From Microbispora sp. NBC_01189 (lineage in GTDB: Bacteria > Actinomycetota > Actinomycetes > Streptosporangiales > Streptosporangiaceae), in the NCBI RefSeq assembly GCF_036010665.1, contig NZ_CP108581.1, positions 3,887,501-3,951,500 on the forward strand: DNA of 64,000 nt, written 5' to 3'. The notes under the pieces were generated by a model. The model ran no database searches. It had not been told where the DNA came from and saw only the letters and a list, made by a program, of their open reading frames with translations. Position numbers and translations under genes: made by a program. Shown piece by piece: positions 23,826-32,378 of the stretch (positions are counted from its first letter, which is position 1; every line of letters starts with the position of its first letter).

Positions 23826-24645
23826 CGACGGCCGCTCCGGCGACCCGGACACCCCTGAGACGCCGCAGCCGGCGGAGACGGAGGCGCTGGAGGCGCGGCT
23901 GCGGGCGCTCGGCGAGCGCCTGGGCGCTTCCGGGCCGCCTCCCGCCGAGATGGCGCGCGCCGTCCGGGCCCGGCTGGAGAACGAGGACGTGCAGATCCTT
24001 CCCGCTCGCCGGATCGGCCGGGGGCCCGACTGGAGGCCCGACTGGAGGCAGGGGTGGCGGCCCAGGTGGCGGCTCGGGCGGCCGTCGCCGCGCCTCGCGG
24101 CGGCCCTGGTGGCGGTGCTGGTGGCGGCGCTGTTCGGCGCGACCCCGCAGGGACGGGCCGCGGTGGTGTCGGTGCTCCGGTTCGCCGGGGTGGAAATCCA
24201 CGTCGGCGGCGCGGGGCCGCTGCCGACGGGCCTGCCCGGCCCGCTCCCGGGAGAGCGCCGGGTCACGCTCCCCGAGGCGCGGCGGGCCGTGCGGTTCCCC
24301 GTCGTCGTGCCGTCCGCGCTGGGCGAGCCGGCGGACGTCCGCGTGGCCGACGGCGGCCGGGTCGTGACGCTGCTGTGGCCGGGAGTCCGGCTCGACGAGT
24401 ACGACGGGACGCTGACCGTCGTCTGGCACAAGGAACTGGGAGAGCCGTGGCCGGAGCAGGTGAGCGCGGTCGGCGGCTGGTGGATCTCCCGCAACCACGG
24501 CGTGTCGTACGTGTCGGCGCAGGGCCGGGCACGGGAGGAGCGGGTGGCCGGGCCCACGCTCATCTGGCAGCACGGCCTGGTCGGGCTGCGCCTTGAGGGT
24601 CCCGGCCGCGACGAGGCCCTGCGGATCGCCTCCTCCGTCCGCTGA
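23812..24645 (+). CDS. Single-pass membrane protein, probable anti-sigma partner
   Basis: A 277-aa protein beginning at GTG 23812 inside the sigma gene. A cytosolic N-terminal part (about 1-90) with a Pro/Glu-rich start and a Trp/Arg-rich run (DWRPDWRQGWRPRWRLG) precedes a membrane helix (LAAALVAVLVAALFGA, about 97-112). A roughly 160-residue extracellular domain follows (ARRAVRFPVVVPSALGEPADV, WWISRNHGVSYV). There is no zinc-binding anti-sigma HxxxCxxC motif, so the call rests on overlap with the sigma gene and topology. The imperfect tandem Asp/Gly-Trp-Arg-Pro repeats are unusual. Confidence 0.65.
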   Translation: MSISDDGRSGDPDTPETPQPAETEALEARLRALGERLGASGPPPAEMARAVRARLENEDVQILPARRIGRGPDWRPDWRQGWRPRWRLGRPSPRLAAALVAVLVAALFGATPQGRAAVVSVLRFAGVEIHVGGAGPLPTGLPGPLPGERRVTLPEARRAVRFPVVVPSALGEPADVRVADGGRVVTLLWPGVRLDEYDGTLTVVWHKELGEPWPEQVSAVGGWWISRNHGVSYVSAQGRAREERVAGPTLIWQHGLVGLRLEGPGRDEALRIASSVR

Positions 24646-24660
24646 GGCGGAAGCACGTGG

Positions 24661-24691
24661 GGGAGCCGTCCCGGCACGTGCCTCGGCTCCG
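24661..24691. terminator. Possible hairpin between converging genes
   Basis: GGAGCCG at 24662 and CGGCTCC at 24684 can pair around a loop that itself contains the palindrome-rich GGCACGTGCC. It sits in the 73-bp gap before adenosine deaminase. No T tract is present. Confidence 0.35.
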
Positions 24692-24718
24692 CCGACGTCG
24701 CGGTCCGGACGGGAGAGA

Positions 24719-25738
24719 TCAGGCGGGAGCGGCGAGCCAGGCGTCGATCTCGGCCAGGAGCTCCTTCCTGACCGGTTCGGGGGCGGTCGACGACCGGATG
24801 GACTGCCGGGCGAGCTCGGCGATCTCCGCGTCGGCGAAGCCGTACACCTCTCTGGCGAGCTCGTACTGCGGCAGCAGCCGGGCGCCGAACAGCAGCGGGT
24901 CGTCGGCGCCGAGCGCGATCGGCACCCCCGCCTCGAACAGCCGTCGCAGCGGCACGTCCTCCGGCCGCTCGACGACCCCCAGCCCGACGTTCGACAGCGG
25001 GCACACCTCGCAGGTGACCTGCCGGTCGGCCAGCCGTTCCATCAGCCGGGGCGACTCGGCCGCGCGCACCCCGTGCCCGATCCGGTCGGCGGACAGCTCG
25101 TCGAGGCACTCGGCGACGCTCGCCGCTCCCAGCAGTTCGCCTCCGTGCGGCACGGCGAGCAGGCCCGCGCGCCTCGCGATGCGGAAGGCGTGCTCGAAGT
25201 CCCTGGCCCGGCCCCGCCGCTCGTCGTTGGACAGCCCGAAGCCCACCACGCCCCGGCCCTCGTACCGCACCGCGAGCCGGGCCAGCGTCCTGGCGTCGAG
25301 CGTGTGCCGGGTGCGGTTGGCGGCCACGGTCACCGCCATCCCGATCCCCGCCGCCCGCGCCGCCTTCTCCGTCGCGTCGAGCATCAGCTCAAGGGTCTCG
25401 GTCAGTCCGCCGAAACGCTGCGCGTACCCGGACGGGTCGACCTGGATCTCCAGCCAGCGCGAGCCTTCCCTGGCCTCGTCCTCGGCGGCCTCGCGCAGCA
25501 GCCGGTAGACGTCCTCCGGGCGGCGCAGCACCGACCGCGCGATGTCGTACAGCCGCTGGAACCGGAACCAGCCCCGCTCGTCGGTCGCCCGCAGTTTCGG
25601 CGGCCAGTCCTGCACCAGCGCGTCGGGCAGATGGACGCCCTGATCCCTTGCGAGCTCGATGAGCGTCGAGTGCCGCATGGAACCGGTGAAGTGCAGGTGC
25701 AGGTGTGCCTTGGGGAGCGTGTCGAGTGGGCGTGCCAT
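24719..25738 (-). CDS. add: Adenosine deaminase
   Basis: A 339-aa zinc amidohydrolase that converts adenosine to inosine. Metal and catalytic motifs are present in order: KAHLHLHFTGS (HxH), VPHGGE (His and Glu), RIGHGVR, the CPLSN block and GADDP (Asp pair). The start is MARPLDTLPKAHLH at 25738; ATG 25744 is two codons earlier. Position 18-20 has HFTGS where most have HLDGS, a mild variant. In streptomycetes this gene lies near the aminotransferase and secE, as I remember it; here about 3 kb of other genes intervene. Confidence 0.9.
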   Translation of the reverse strand: MARPLDTLPKAHLHLHFTGSMRHSTLIELARDQGVHLPDALVQDWPPKLRATDERGWFRFQRLYDIARSVLRRPEDVYRLLREAAEDEAREGSRWLEIQVDPSGYAQRFGGLTETLELMLDATEKAARAAGIGMAVTVAANRTRHTLDARTLARLAVRYEGRGVVGFGLSNDERRGRARDFEHAFRIARRAGLLAVPHGGELLGAASVAECLDELSADRIGHGVRAAESPRLMERLADRQVTCEVCPLSNVGLGVVERPEDVPLRRLFEAGVPIALGADDPLLFGARLLPQYELAREVYGFADAEIAELARQSIRSSTAPEPVRKELLAEIDAWLAAPA

Positions 25739-25812
25739 CTCCATATCCTGCCGTATCCCGCTCTCAACCCGCCGCCGGGCTCGCGCGTTGTGGACGGGCG
25801 AAAGGGGGGGTC

Positions 25813-26313
25813 ATGACCGATGAAGACGAGGCGGCCTTCGACGAGTTCCTGGCCGCGCGCAGCACCGCCCTCCTGCGCACCGCGATCCTCGTCTGCGGCG
25901 CCTCCGCCGCCGACGCCGAGGACATGGTCCAGAGCGCGCTGGAGAAGGTCTACCGCCACTGGCCGCGCATCCGCCACGACAACCCGGAGGCGTACGCGCG
26001 GCGGGTCGTGGTGAACGGCGCGATCAGCAAGGCCAGGCGGCGCAGGGTGATCCGGGAGATCGCCTTCGCCCAGCCGCCGGAGACGCCGGTGGAGTCGCCC
26101 GACCTCGGGCTGCGGGAGGTGCTGGTCGCCGAACTCAGGAAACTGCCGGCCCGCATGCGGGCCGTGCTGGTCCTCCGCTACTGGGAGGACCTGTCGGAGG
26201 CCGAGACCGCCGCGCTGCTCGGCTGCTCGGTCGGCACCGTCAAGAGCCAGGCCGCGCGCGGCCTCGCCCGCGTACGCGCACGCATGGAGAACCTGGAAGG
26301 AGCGTCGGCATGA
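25813..26313 (+). CDS. SigE-family ECF RNA polymerase sigma factor
   Basis: A 166-aa sigma factor of the actinobacterial SigE (TIGR02983-like) type: FDEFLAARSTALLRTAILVCG at the start, AEDMVQSALEKVYRHWPRI and YARRVVVNGAISKARRRRV in region 2. Region 4 has LPARMRAVLVLRYWEDLSEA and LGCSVGTVKSQAARGLARVR. ATG 25813 follows a G-rich AGGGGGGG site. Its TGA overlaps the ATG of the PASTA protein gene (ATGA), which makes cotranslation likely. The stimulus is unknown, but the partner suggests cell-wall sensing. Confidence 0.9.
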   Translation: MTDEDEAAFDEFLAARSTALLRTAILVCGASAADAEDMVQSALEKVYRHWPRIRHDNPEAYARRVVVNGAISKARRRRVIREIAFAQPPETPVESPDLGLREVLVAELRKLPARMRAVLVLRYWEDLSEAETAALLGCSVGTVKSQAARGLARVRARMENLEGASA

Positions 26314-27326
26314 ACGTCGAGGAGGCGCTGAGGGACGCGATGGCCGCGCAGGTCGCCGGTGTGCACGCGCCGCCGTCCCTGGGCCAGTCGGTGCGGCGGC
26401 GCAGCCGCCGCACCACCGTCCGGTTTCGTACGGCGGGAGCCGCCGTGCTCACCGCGGCGGTCGCGGTGGGGGTGCCCGTGGCGCTGACCGCCCGGCCCGG
26501 CGCCGACCCGATCGTCGGCGGCCTCGCCGGACCGGGAACCGGGGCCGGTGCCGGCGTCACCACTCCGGTGCCGGCGACCCCGTCCGAGACCGGCTCCGGT
26601 GACACGGTCGCCGTACCCGTGGGCGTCGTCCCCGACGTGGTCGGCAAGAGCGCCGGGGACGTCATGACCCTCCTGGACAATGCCGGATTCACGGTGCGGA
26701 TCGTGAAGGTCGTCACCGGCGACGCCCCGGAGGGGACGGTCATCGCGCAGATGCCGGCTCCCGGCACGACCGCGCCCGCCGGGGCGGCGGTCATGATCAC
26801 GGTCGCGACGGCGGTCGTTTCGACGTCCGACACCACGCCGGACGCGCAGACCTCGTGGACGCCGCAGGACCTCGGCGACCTCGGGAACGGCCGGACGCTC
26901 GGCGGCGTCCACGTCGGTTACCTGCCCAGGGAACTCGAATGGGGCAAGTGGTCCGGCAAGGACGGGTTCGGCACCGAGAGCTACACCACGAGCTGGGTGG
27001 AGCCGGGGCTGGAGCCCGGCGTGTACAGCATCCAGCTGATCGTCTACCGGAAGGAGGCGGCGAGTCTGCTCGCGAAGCGGCTGAGAGGCTACGCCGCGCA
27101 GGGCGCCAAGCCGGTCGACGTCGACGGCAGGAGGGCGTACCTGGTCAGCCTGTCGGAGGGCGGCGACCGGATCACGGATGGGGGCACCCGCACGATCACG
27201 TGGACGCTCGCTTCCGGCGTCGGGATCGAGGTGATGATGAGCCCCGACTACGAGGCGAAGCTCGGCCGGGCCGCGGCCGACCGGGAACTGCGGAAGATCG
27301 CCGCCGGAGTCGCCCTCGACCGCTGA
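26310..27326 (+). CDS. PASTA-domain membrane protein, sigma-factor partner
   Basis: A 338-aa protein. The short cytosolic part (1-40) ends in RRRSRRTTVRFR, then one transmembrane helix (about 42-60). A Gly/Thr-rich linker and a PASTA domain (about 108-170) follow: VPDVVGKSAGDVMTLLDNAGF, APEGTVIAQMPAPGTTAPAG. The rest (about 185-338) is an extracellular domain with LPRELEWGKWSGKDGFG and LVSLSEGGDRI. PASTA domains bind peptidoglycan fragments in PknB and PBPs. The ATGA overlap with the sigma gene suggests a wall-sensing anti-sigma factor; that function is inferred, as no classical anti-sigma motif is visible. Confidence 0.75.
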   Translation: MNVEEALRDAMAAQVAGVHAPPSLGQSVRRRSRRTTVRFRTAGAAVLTAAVAVGVPVALTARPGADPIVGGLAGPGTGAGAGVTTPVPATPSETGSGDTVAVPVGVVPDVVGKSAGDVMTLLDNAGFTVRIVKVVTGDAPEGTVIAQMPAPGTTAPAGAAVMITVATAVVSTSDTTPDAQTSWTPQDLGDLGNGRTLGGVHVGYLPRELEWGKWSGKDGFGTESYTTSWVEPGLEPGVYSIQLIVYRKEAASLLAKRLRGYAAQGAKPVDVDGRRAYLVSLSEGGDRITDGGTRTITWTLASGVGIEVMMSPDYEAKLGRAAADRELRKIAAGVALDR

Positions 27327-27412
27327 CACTCCACCCCGTCCTCACCACGCCTCCGGCCCCCCAAGCCGGAGGCGTCGCCCACCTCCGGATGGGTCATCGT
27401 CGCACTCTGACG

Positions 27413-27484
27413 TGGGTCAAAGTTGTACTGGTGACTGGGGGAAAATGGTACTGAGGACTGGGTCAAATTGGTAATGTGCCTGGG
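27413..27484 (+). repeat. Imperfect 26-27-bp direct repeats before the DUF4143 gene
   Basis: Units at 27413-27439 and 27459-27484 both begin TGGGTCAAA and end with CTGGG; about 19 positions agree. They lie in a 157-bp AT-richer gap and the second reaches the start codon of the ATPase. Confidence 0.6.
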
Positions 27485-28725
27485 TGAGCCGTGATTCCTA
27501 CATCCCGCGCATGGTGGATCCGATCATCGACGGCCTCTTTCGGACGCTACCCGCGATCATGCTGGTCGGCCCACGAGCCACGGGCAAAACCACCACGGCC
27601 GTCCGGCACGTCGAGACCGTGGTGCGGCTTGACCGGGACAGGGAGAACGCCGCCTTCCTCGCCGATCCGGATGCAGCCCTGGGCCGGCTCCCGGAGCCGG
27701 TCCTGCTGGACGAGTGGCAGATCGTGCCCGATGTGCTCGGAGCGGTGAAGCGGGCGGTGGACAGCGACCACCGCCCCGGCCGATTCATCCTCACCGGCTC
27801 CGTATGGTCCGACTTCGGCGGCCGGACTTGGCCCGGCACGGGACGGGTGGTCCGCATCGACATGATGGGGCTCGCGGTCAAGGAACTTGAGCGCAATACG
27901 AGGAGACCTGCTTTCGCCGATCTGCTCGCGCAGGGACGGATTCAGGAACTCGCCACACCGGCACAGCCGCCCGATCTGGCCGACTATGTGGATCGGGCGT
28001 TGCGCAGTGGCTTCCCCGAGGCTCAGTGGATGCCGCCTTCGGTGCGGGCGCGATGGCTGGACAGCTATGTCGAGCAGACCTTGACGCGGGACATCGAGAC
28101 ACTCGACGGACGGCGCGACCCTGTGCGCCTCCGGGCTTACATGGAGGCGCTGGCCCTGAATACCGCCGGTGTGGTCACGGACAAGACGCTCTACGACGCG
28201 GCGGCCGTGAACGCCCGTACGGGAGAGGCCTACGAGCGCCTCCTCCGCGATCTCCTTGTCGCCGACAAGGTCCCCGCCTGGTTCAGTAACCGCTTGAAGC
28301 GGTTGACTCGCGGGTCCAAGCGCTATCTCGTCGACCCTGCACTGGTCGCGGCCCTGCTGCGGGTGGACGAACGAGCGGTCCTCCGCGACGGCGATCTGCT
28401 CGGCCGGTTGCTCGACACTTTCGTGGTTCAGCAGCTACGCGCGGAGGCGCCGGTGTGCGACAGCCGGCCCCGCATCTACCACCTGCGGCAGGACCAGGGA
28501 CGGCACGAGGTCGACATTATTCTGGAGCTCGGCATGGGACGAGTTATCGGGATTGAGGTCAAGGCCGCCGCCACCCCACGCCACGACGACGCGAAGCACT
28601 TGCGGTGGTTGCGGGACGAACTGGGCGATCGCTTCGTGGCCGGTGTCGTGCTGCACACCGGTCCGCGCGTCATCGAAATGGACGAGAAAATCGTCGCAGC
28701 GCCGATCTGCGTCCTCTGGTCCTGA
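27484..28725 (+). CDS. AAA ATPase with DUF4143 domain
   Basis: A 413-aa protein starting at GTG 27484. The P-loop is MLVGPRATGKTTTAVRHV, Walker B is PVLLDEWQIVPD, and sensor-1-like FILTGSVWSD follows. The helical linker and DUF4143 C-terminal domain include KRYLVDPALVAALLRVDERAVL, LLDTFVVQQLRAEAP and YHLRQDQGRHEVDIILELG with IGIEVKAAATPRHDD, a nuclease-fold-like end. Such orphan ATPases are frequently horizontally spread and have no settled function. Codon use and base composition are less GC-biased than the neighbours. Upstream lie imperfect direct repeats and downstream lie gene fragments. Confidence 0.88.
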   Translation: MSRDSYIPRMVDPIIDGLFRTLPAIMLVGPRATGKTTTAVRHVETVVRLDRDRENAAFLADPDAALGRLPEPVLLDEWQIVPDVLGAVKRAVDSDHRPGRFILTGSVWSDFGGRTWPGTGRVVRIDMMGLAVKELERNTRRPAFADLLAQGRIQELATPAQPPDLADYVDRALRSGFPEAQWMPPSVRARWLDSYVEQTLTRDIETLDGRRDPVRLRAYMEALALNTAGVVTDKTLYDAAAVNARTGEAYERLLRDLLVADKVPAWFSNRLKRLTRGSKRYLVDPALVAALLRVDERAVLRDGDLLGRLLDTFVVQQLRAEAPVCDSRPRIYHLRQDQGRHEVDIILELGMGRVIGIEVKAAATPRHDDAKHLRWLRDELGDRFVAGVVLHTGPRVIEMDEKIVAAPICVLWS

Positions 28726-28941
28726 ACGCGTCCACGGTGGCTCGGCCGCAAGCCGTCGTCGCCCAGGGCGTAGGAGAGGCGGAAGTAGCCCGGGGTGCCC
28801 AGGGAGGTGCCGGCGTGGGCCGGCAGCCACGCCACACGCGCGAAGCGCCGCCCGAAGATCCATCTGACCGACACCGGAATGGCGAGTCACCTCCTGGGCG
28901 GCTCACGTCGGTGCCGATCTCCTATCTCTGGGAGGCGGGGT
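28720..28941. pseudogene. Gene remnants: aminotransferase 3' fragment and DUF4143 fragment
   Basis: The minus strand carries the aminotransferase fragment described above, without start or catalytic part. On the plus strand, about 28839-28941, the frame KRRPKIHLTDTGMASHLLGG matches the typical opening of DUF4143 domains (PK-x-H-L-x-D-T-G). It then runs on for a short distance without recognisable domain. The intact DUF4143 gene immediately upstream is not the obvious source because that segment reads KRYLVDPALVAALL there. This looks like debris of at least two rearrangements. Confidence 0.7.
28755..28799. repeat. 45-bp exact copy of the aminotransferase 3' region
   Basis: These bases are identical to 29112-29156 inside the aminotransferase gene near its 3' end, in the same orientation. 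In the minus frame they give [15 protein letters not shown], as in the real gene. Outside the 45 bp the similarity stops. Confidence 0.95.
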
Positions 28942-28963
28942 GAATCCGCCTGTCCGGGCATGG

Positions 28964-29001
28964 CGAAGGCCCGGTCCCGCGTGGCGGGGGCCGGGCCTTC
29001 G
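28964..29001. terminator. Hairpin downstream of the aminotransferase gene
   Basis: CGAAGGCCCGG and CCGGGCCTTCG pair perfectly (11 bp) around a GC-rich loop, 57 bases after the aminotransferase stop on the minus strand. There is no T tract. It may also stop transcripts from the DUF4143 side. Confidence 0.7.
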
Positions 29002-29057
29002 TGCCGAGTGAGCCCAGGTGAGCGGGGTCCTGGTGCGCTCGTCGTGGTGCGCTCGTC

Positions 29058-30263
29058 CTAGTGCGCCTCGGCCAGGAGCTTGGCCAGCCGGCTGACGCCC
29101 TCGGCGAGGTCGTCGTCGCCCAGGGCGTAGGAGAGGCGGAAGTAGCCCGGGGTGCCGAAGGCCTCACCGGGCACCAGCGCGACCTCGGCCTCCTCCAGGA
29201 TGAGCTCGGCCAGCTCGGCCGACGACGCCGGGCGCCGGCCGCGGATCTCCTTGCCGAGCAGCGCCTTCACCGACGGGTACGCGTAGAACGCGCCGAACGG
29301 CTCGGGGCAGACCACGCCGGGGATCTCGTTGAGCATCCGGACCATGGTCTGGCGGCGCCGGTCGAAGGCCGTGCGCATCTCGGCGACGGCGGACAGGTCG
29401 CCGGAGACCGCGGCGAGCGCGGCGGCCTGCGCGACGTTGGAGACGTTCGAGGTGGCATGGGACTGCAGATTGGTGGCCGCCTTGACCACGTCGGACGGGC
29501 CGATCAGCCAGCCCACCCGCCAGCCGGTCATCGCGTACGTCTTGGCCACGCCGTTCAGCACGACGACCCGGTCGCGCAGCTCGGGCACGGCGGTGGCGAT
29601 GCTGGAGAACTCCGTCTCACCGTAGACCAGGTGCTCGTAGATCTCGTCGGTGACGACCCACAGGCCCTTGTCCAGCGCCCAGCGGCCGATCTCCTCGACC
29701 TGGGCGGGGGAGTAGACGGCACCCGTCGGGTTGGACGGCGACACGAACAGCAGCGCCTTCGTGCGGTCGGTCAGCTTCTCCTCCAGCTGCTCGACCGAGG
29801 CGAGGTAACCCGTCGTCTCGTCGGTGACCACGTCGACCTGGACGCCGCCCGCGAGCTTGATCGCCTCCGGATACGTCGTCCAGTACGGCGCCACGACCAG
29901 CACCTCGTCACCGGGGTCCAGCAGCGTGGCGAACGCCTCGTAGACCGCCTGCTTGCCACCGTTCGTCACCAGGACCTGAGCGGCCTCGACCCGGAACCCG
30001 CTGTCGCGCAGCGTCTTTTCGGCGATCGCCTGCCGGAGCTCGGGCAGTCCTCCGGCGGGCGTGTACTTGTGGAACCTGGGGTTCCGGCACGCCTCGACGG
30101 CCGCCTCGACGATGTAGCCGGGCGTCGGGAAGTCGGGCTCGCCGGCGCCGAAGCCGATGACCGGCCGACCGGCCGCCTTCATCGCCTTGGCCTTGGCGTC
30201 CACGGCCAGAGTCGCGGACTCGGAGATCGCGGAAATACGTGCGGAGATGCGAGGTCGGGTCAT
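29058..30263 (-). CDS. aspC: Aspartate-type aminotransferase, class I PLP-dependent
   Basis: A 401-aa fold-type I aminotransferase; aspartate aminotransferase (group Igamma) is the closest fit. The substrate-side motif is [15 protein letters not shown], the PLP-pocket turn [15 protein letters not shown], then [21 protein letters not shown] and the PLP-Lys in [16 protein letters not shown]. The final Arg that binds the alpha-carboxylate is in [13 protein letters not shown] start at ATG 30263 ([10 protein letters not shown]), with GGAGG unusually close (one base). A start at 30422 would cross the upstream gap. It diverges from the tRNA-Trp and secE unit. Confidence 0.92.
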   Translation of the reverse strand: MTRPRISARISAISESATLAVDAKAKAMKAAGRPVIGFGAGEPDFPTPGYIVEAAVEACRNPRFHKYTPAGGLPELRQAIAEKTLRDSGFRVEAAQVLVTNGGKQAVYEAFATLLDPGDEVLVVAPYWTTYPEAIKLAGGVQVDVVTDETTGYLASVEQLEEKLTDRTKALLFVSPSNPTGAVYSPAQVEEIGRWALDKGLWVVTDEIYEHLVYGETEFSSIATAVPELRDRVVVLNGVAKTYAMTGWRVGWLIGPSDVVKAATNLQSHATSNVSNVAQAAALAAVSGDLSAVAEMRTAFDRRRQTMVRMLNEIPGVVCPEPFGAFYAYPSVKALLGKEIRGRRPASSAELAELILEEAEVALVPGEAFGTPGYFRLSYALGDDDLAEGVSRLAKLLAEAH

Positions 30264-30393
30264 GCCTCCATCGTTCCAGACGCGCCGCGCGGTTTCGCAT
30301 CCATATCCGGCCCGCGGGCGGGTCCGCACGGTAGCTTTGAGCCCGGATCGGAACGGTGCCGGGCGGTCTCCGGACGGCAGGCGAGCGGTCCGG

Positions 30394-30423
30394 TTCGACG
30401 GAGTGGTGATTGCCGCGTACACT
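30394..30423 (+). promoter_or_regulatory. Candidate promoter of tRNA-Trp/secE
   Basis: TTCGAC and TACACT are separated by 18 bp, about 75 bases before the tRNA. The -10 matches the rpoB promoter exactly; the -35 is weak. Confidence 0.4.
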
Positions 30424-30497
30424 TCACCGACTAGTGGGCCACGTGAGCGACGGACGGATGCGTCAACGCGTTTCTCGGGTATCGTGGTGCACGGCCT

Positions 30498-30570
30498 AGG
30501 GCACTAGCGCAATTGGTAGCGCACCGGTCTCCAAAACCGGCGGTTGGGGGTTCGAGTCCCTCGTGCCCTG
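30498..30570 (+). tRNA. tRNA-Trp (anticodon CCA)
   Basis: A 73-nt cloverleaf: acceptor AGGGCAC/GTGCCCT with discriminator G, D stem GCGC/GCGC around AATTGGTA, anticodon stem CCGGT/ACCGG with loop CTCCAAA (anticodon CCA at 30531-30533), and T arm with TTCGAGT loop. The 3' CCA is not encoded. A tRNA-Trp directly before secE-nusG is the usual actinobacterial order. Confidence 0.97.
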
Positions 30571-30646
30571 CGGAGTGCGGTCCGCGCAACAATGGCGTGA
30601 AAGCGCGCCGCAAACTGCGACGGACACGACGGATCAGGTGAGGACT

Positions 30647-30904
30647 GTGGCGATCGACACCCGCGGCGAGACCGCTGGAAAGCCCGGTAAGCCAACCGGC
30701 GAGAAGAAGGCAAGGCGTACCTCGCCCGCTCTGTTCTACCGGCAGGTCGTCGCCGAGCTGCGTAAGGTCATCTGGCCGAGGCGCACTGAGCTGATCTCAT
30801 ACACGGTGGTCGTCCTGGTCTTCGTCGTAATCATGGTTGCGCTCGTTTTCGGGATCGACACCGTGCTGGGTAAGGCTGTGCTGTGGGTCTTCGGCGGATC
30901 CTGA
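30647..30904 (+). CDS. secE: Preprotein translocase subunit SecE
   Basis: An 85-aa single-span subunit of the SecYEG channel that clamps SecY. The cytosolic basic N-terminus (GKPGKPTGEKKARRTS) leads to the conserved amphipathic helix FYRQVVAELRKVIWPRRTEL and a C-terminal membrane helix (YTVVVLVFVVIMVALVFGID). GTG 30647 follows GGTGAGG; upstream in-frame codons run into the tRNA. It is followed by nusG after 56 bases. Confidence 0.96.
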   Translation: MAIDTRGETAGKPGKPTGEKKARRTSPALFYRQVVAELRKVIWPRRTELISYTVVVLVFVVIMVALVFGIDTVLGKAVLWVFGGS

Positions 30905-30960
30905 TCCGGCCCGAGACGTCTTAGCACGTCCACGACACCAAGCGAAGAAGGAAGAGTCCC

Positions 30961-31779
30961 GTGTCCGAGTCCCCGATGCCGGCCGACCGCTCCCATGACG
31001 AGCATGACGAGTGGGGCACCGAGCAGGACGAGGCCGTAGAAGAGGTCGAGGAGACCACGGCCGCCGACTCTGACGGCGGTGACGGCGGCGAAGACTCGGC
31101 CGAGGCCGCCGAACAGGCCGACACCGCGCAGGCCGACGCCGAAGAGGCCGACGCCGCGCGGGTCGACGAGGACGGCGACGTCCTCCCCGACGTCGACCCG
31201 GTCGAGGAGTTCAAGCGTCAGCTTCGCGGTCAGTTCGGTGAGTGGTACGTCATCCACTCCTACGCCGGTTACGAGAACCGCGTGAAGCAGAACATCGAAA
31301 GCCGCATCGGAAACCTCAACATGGAGGACTTCATCTTCCAGGTCGAGGTGCCGACCCACACGGTCACCGAGTTCAAGGGCGGCAAGAAGACGCCGATCAA
31401 GGAGCGGGTGCTTCCCGGCTACGTGCTGGTCCGGATGGAGCTGTCCGACGAGTCCTGGGCCGCCGTGCGCAACACGCCCGGTGTGACCGGCTTCGTCGGG
31501 CTGTCCAACAAGCCGAGCCCGCTGAACCTCGACGAGGTCGCCAAGCTGCTCGCCCCGGAGCCGTCCGAGGAAGTCAAGAAGGCCGCGGCCAAGACGGCCA
31601 CCGCGACCGTCGACTTCGAGGTCGGCGAGTCGGTCACCGTCATGGACGGGCCGTTCGCCACGCTGCCGGCCACGGTGAGCGAGATCAGTGCCGAGTCGCA
31701 GAAGCTCAAGGTCCTCGTCTCGATCTTCGGCCGGGAGACCCCGGTCGAGCTGTCGTTCAACCAGGTCTCGAAGATCTGA
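30961..31779 (+). CDS. nusG: Transcription termination/antitermination factor NusG
   Basis: A 272-aa NusG, longer than the 180-aa enterobacterial form because of an acidic N-terminal tail (about 1-80: [20 protein letters not shown] and Asp/Ala repeats). The NGN domain begins at [19 protein letters not shown] and has [17 protein letters not shown]. The KOW domain has [19 protein letters not shown] and ends in LSFNQVSKI. NusG binds RNA polymerase and, through KOW, Rho or S10. GTG 30961 follows GAAGGAAGAG. The acidic tail is typical of actinobacteria. Confidence 0.96.
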   Translation: MSESPMPADRSHDEHDEWGTEQDEAVEEVEETTAADSDGGDGGEDSAEAAEQADTAQADAEEADAARVDEDGDVLPDVDPVEEFKRQLRGQFGEWYVIHSYAGYENRVKQNIESRIGNLNMEDFIFQVEVPTHTVTEFKGGKKTPIKERVLPGYVLVRMELSDESWAAVRNTPGVTGFVGLSNKPSPLNLDEVAKLLAPEPSEEVKKAAAKTATATVDFEVGESVTVMDGPFATLPATVSEISAESQKLKVLVSIFGRETPVELSFNQVSKI

Positions 31780-31789
31780 CCGGCTCGCG

Positions 31790-31872
31790 TAGACTCGATA
31801 GCCGTCCTCACGCACGCCGTGTTCCGGCGTGCCGTGAGGCTTTTGTAGGACCAAGGACCCGGAGAAGGACTA
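31790..31872 (+). promoter_or_regulatory. rplK leader with hairpin and candidate -10
   Basis: TAGACT at 31790 is a plausible -10 element. An imperfect stem follows: CCTCACGCACGCCG (31806-31819) pairs with CGGCGTGCCGTGAGG (31825-31839) with one bulged G, followed by CTTTTG. This is an intrinsic terminator or attenuator between nusG and rplK, so the L11/L1 unit can be transcribed separately. Confidence 0.65.
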
Positions 31873-32304
31873 ATGCCTCCAAAGAAGAAAGTCGCGGCCC
31901 TGGTGAAGGTCCAGCTTCCCGCTGGCCAGGCCACCCCCGCGCCGCCGGTCGGTACCGCGCTCGGTCCGCACGGCGTCAACATCATGGACTTCGTCAAGCA
32001 GTACAACGCGGCGACGGAGGCCCAGCGGGGCAACATCATCCCCGTCGAGATCACCATCTTCGAAGACCGCAGCTTCACCTTCATCACGAAGACGCCGCCG
32101 GCGCCTGAGCTGATCAAGAAGGCCGCCGGTCTGCAGAAGGGCAGCGCGAACCCGCACAAGGACAAGGTGGGCAAGCTGACCCGCGAGCAGCTTCGCCAGA
32201 TCGCCGAGACCAAGATGCAGGACCTCAACGCCAACGACGTCGAGGCCGCCGAGAAGATCATCGCCGGCACCGCCCGCTCCATGGGCATCACCATCGCCGA
32301 CTGA
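31873..32304 (+). CDS. rplK: 50S ribosomal protein L11
   Basis: A 143-aa GTPase-associated-centre protein. It has the Pro-rich N-domain hinge [20 protein letters not shown] and the C-terminal rRNA-binding domain ending [13 protein letters not shown] 31873 follows GGAGAAGG. These features cover the thiostrepton-binding Pro residues. It is followed by rplA after 74 bases. Confidence 0.98.
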   Translation: MPPKKKVAALVKVQLPAGQATPAPPVGTALGPHGVNIMDFVKQYNAATEAQRGNIIPVEITIFEDRSFTFITKTPPAPELIKKAAGLQKGSANPHKDKVGKLTREQLRQIAETKMQDLNANDVEAAEKIIAGTARSMGITIAD

Positions 32305-32378
32305 CTCTCACCGGCGAATTCGAACGCTGTGGGAGGGCCGAGGCGCGGCCCGGACCACGATCTCCTTAGGAGTACGAA

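Noticed and set aside
27327-27483. Insertion sequence terminal repeats
   Set aside because: The repeats are direct and imperfect, no transposase is present, and no target-site duplication could be identified.
28720-29057. Intact second aminotransferase or second DUF4143 gene
   Set aside because: Only short fragments match; there are no catalytic motifs or continuous frames.
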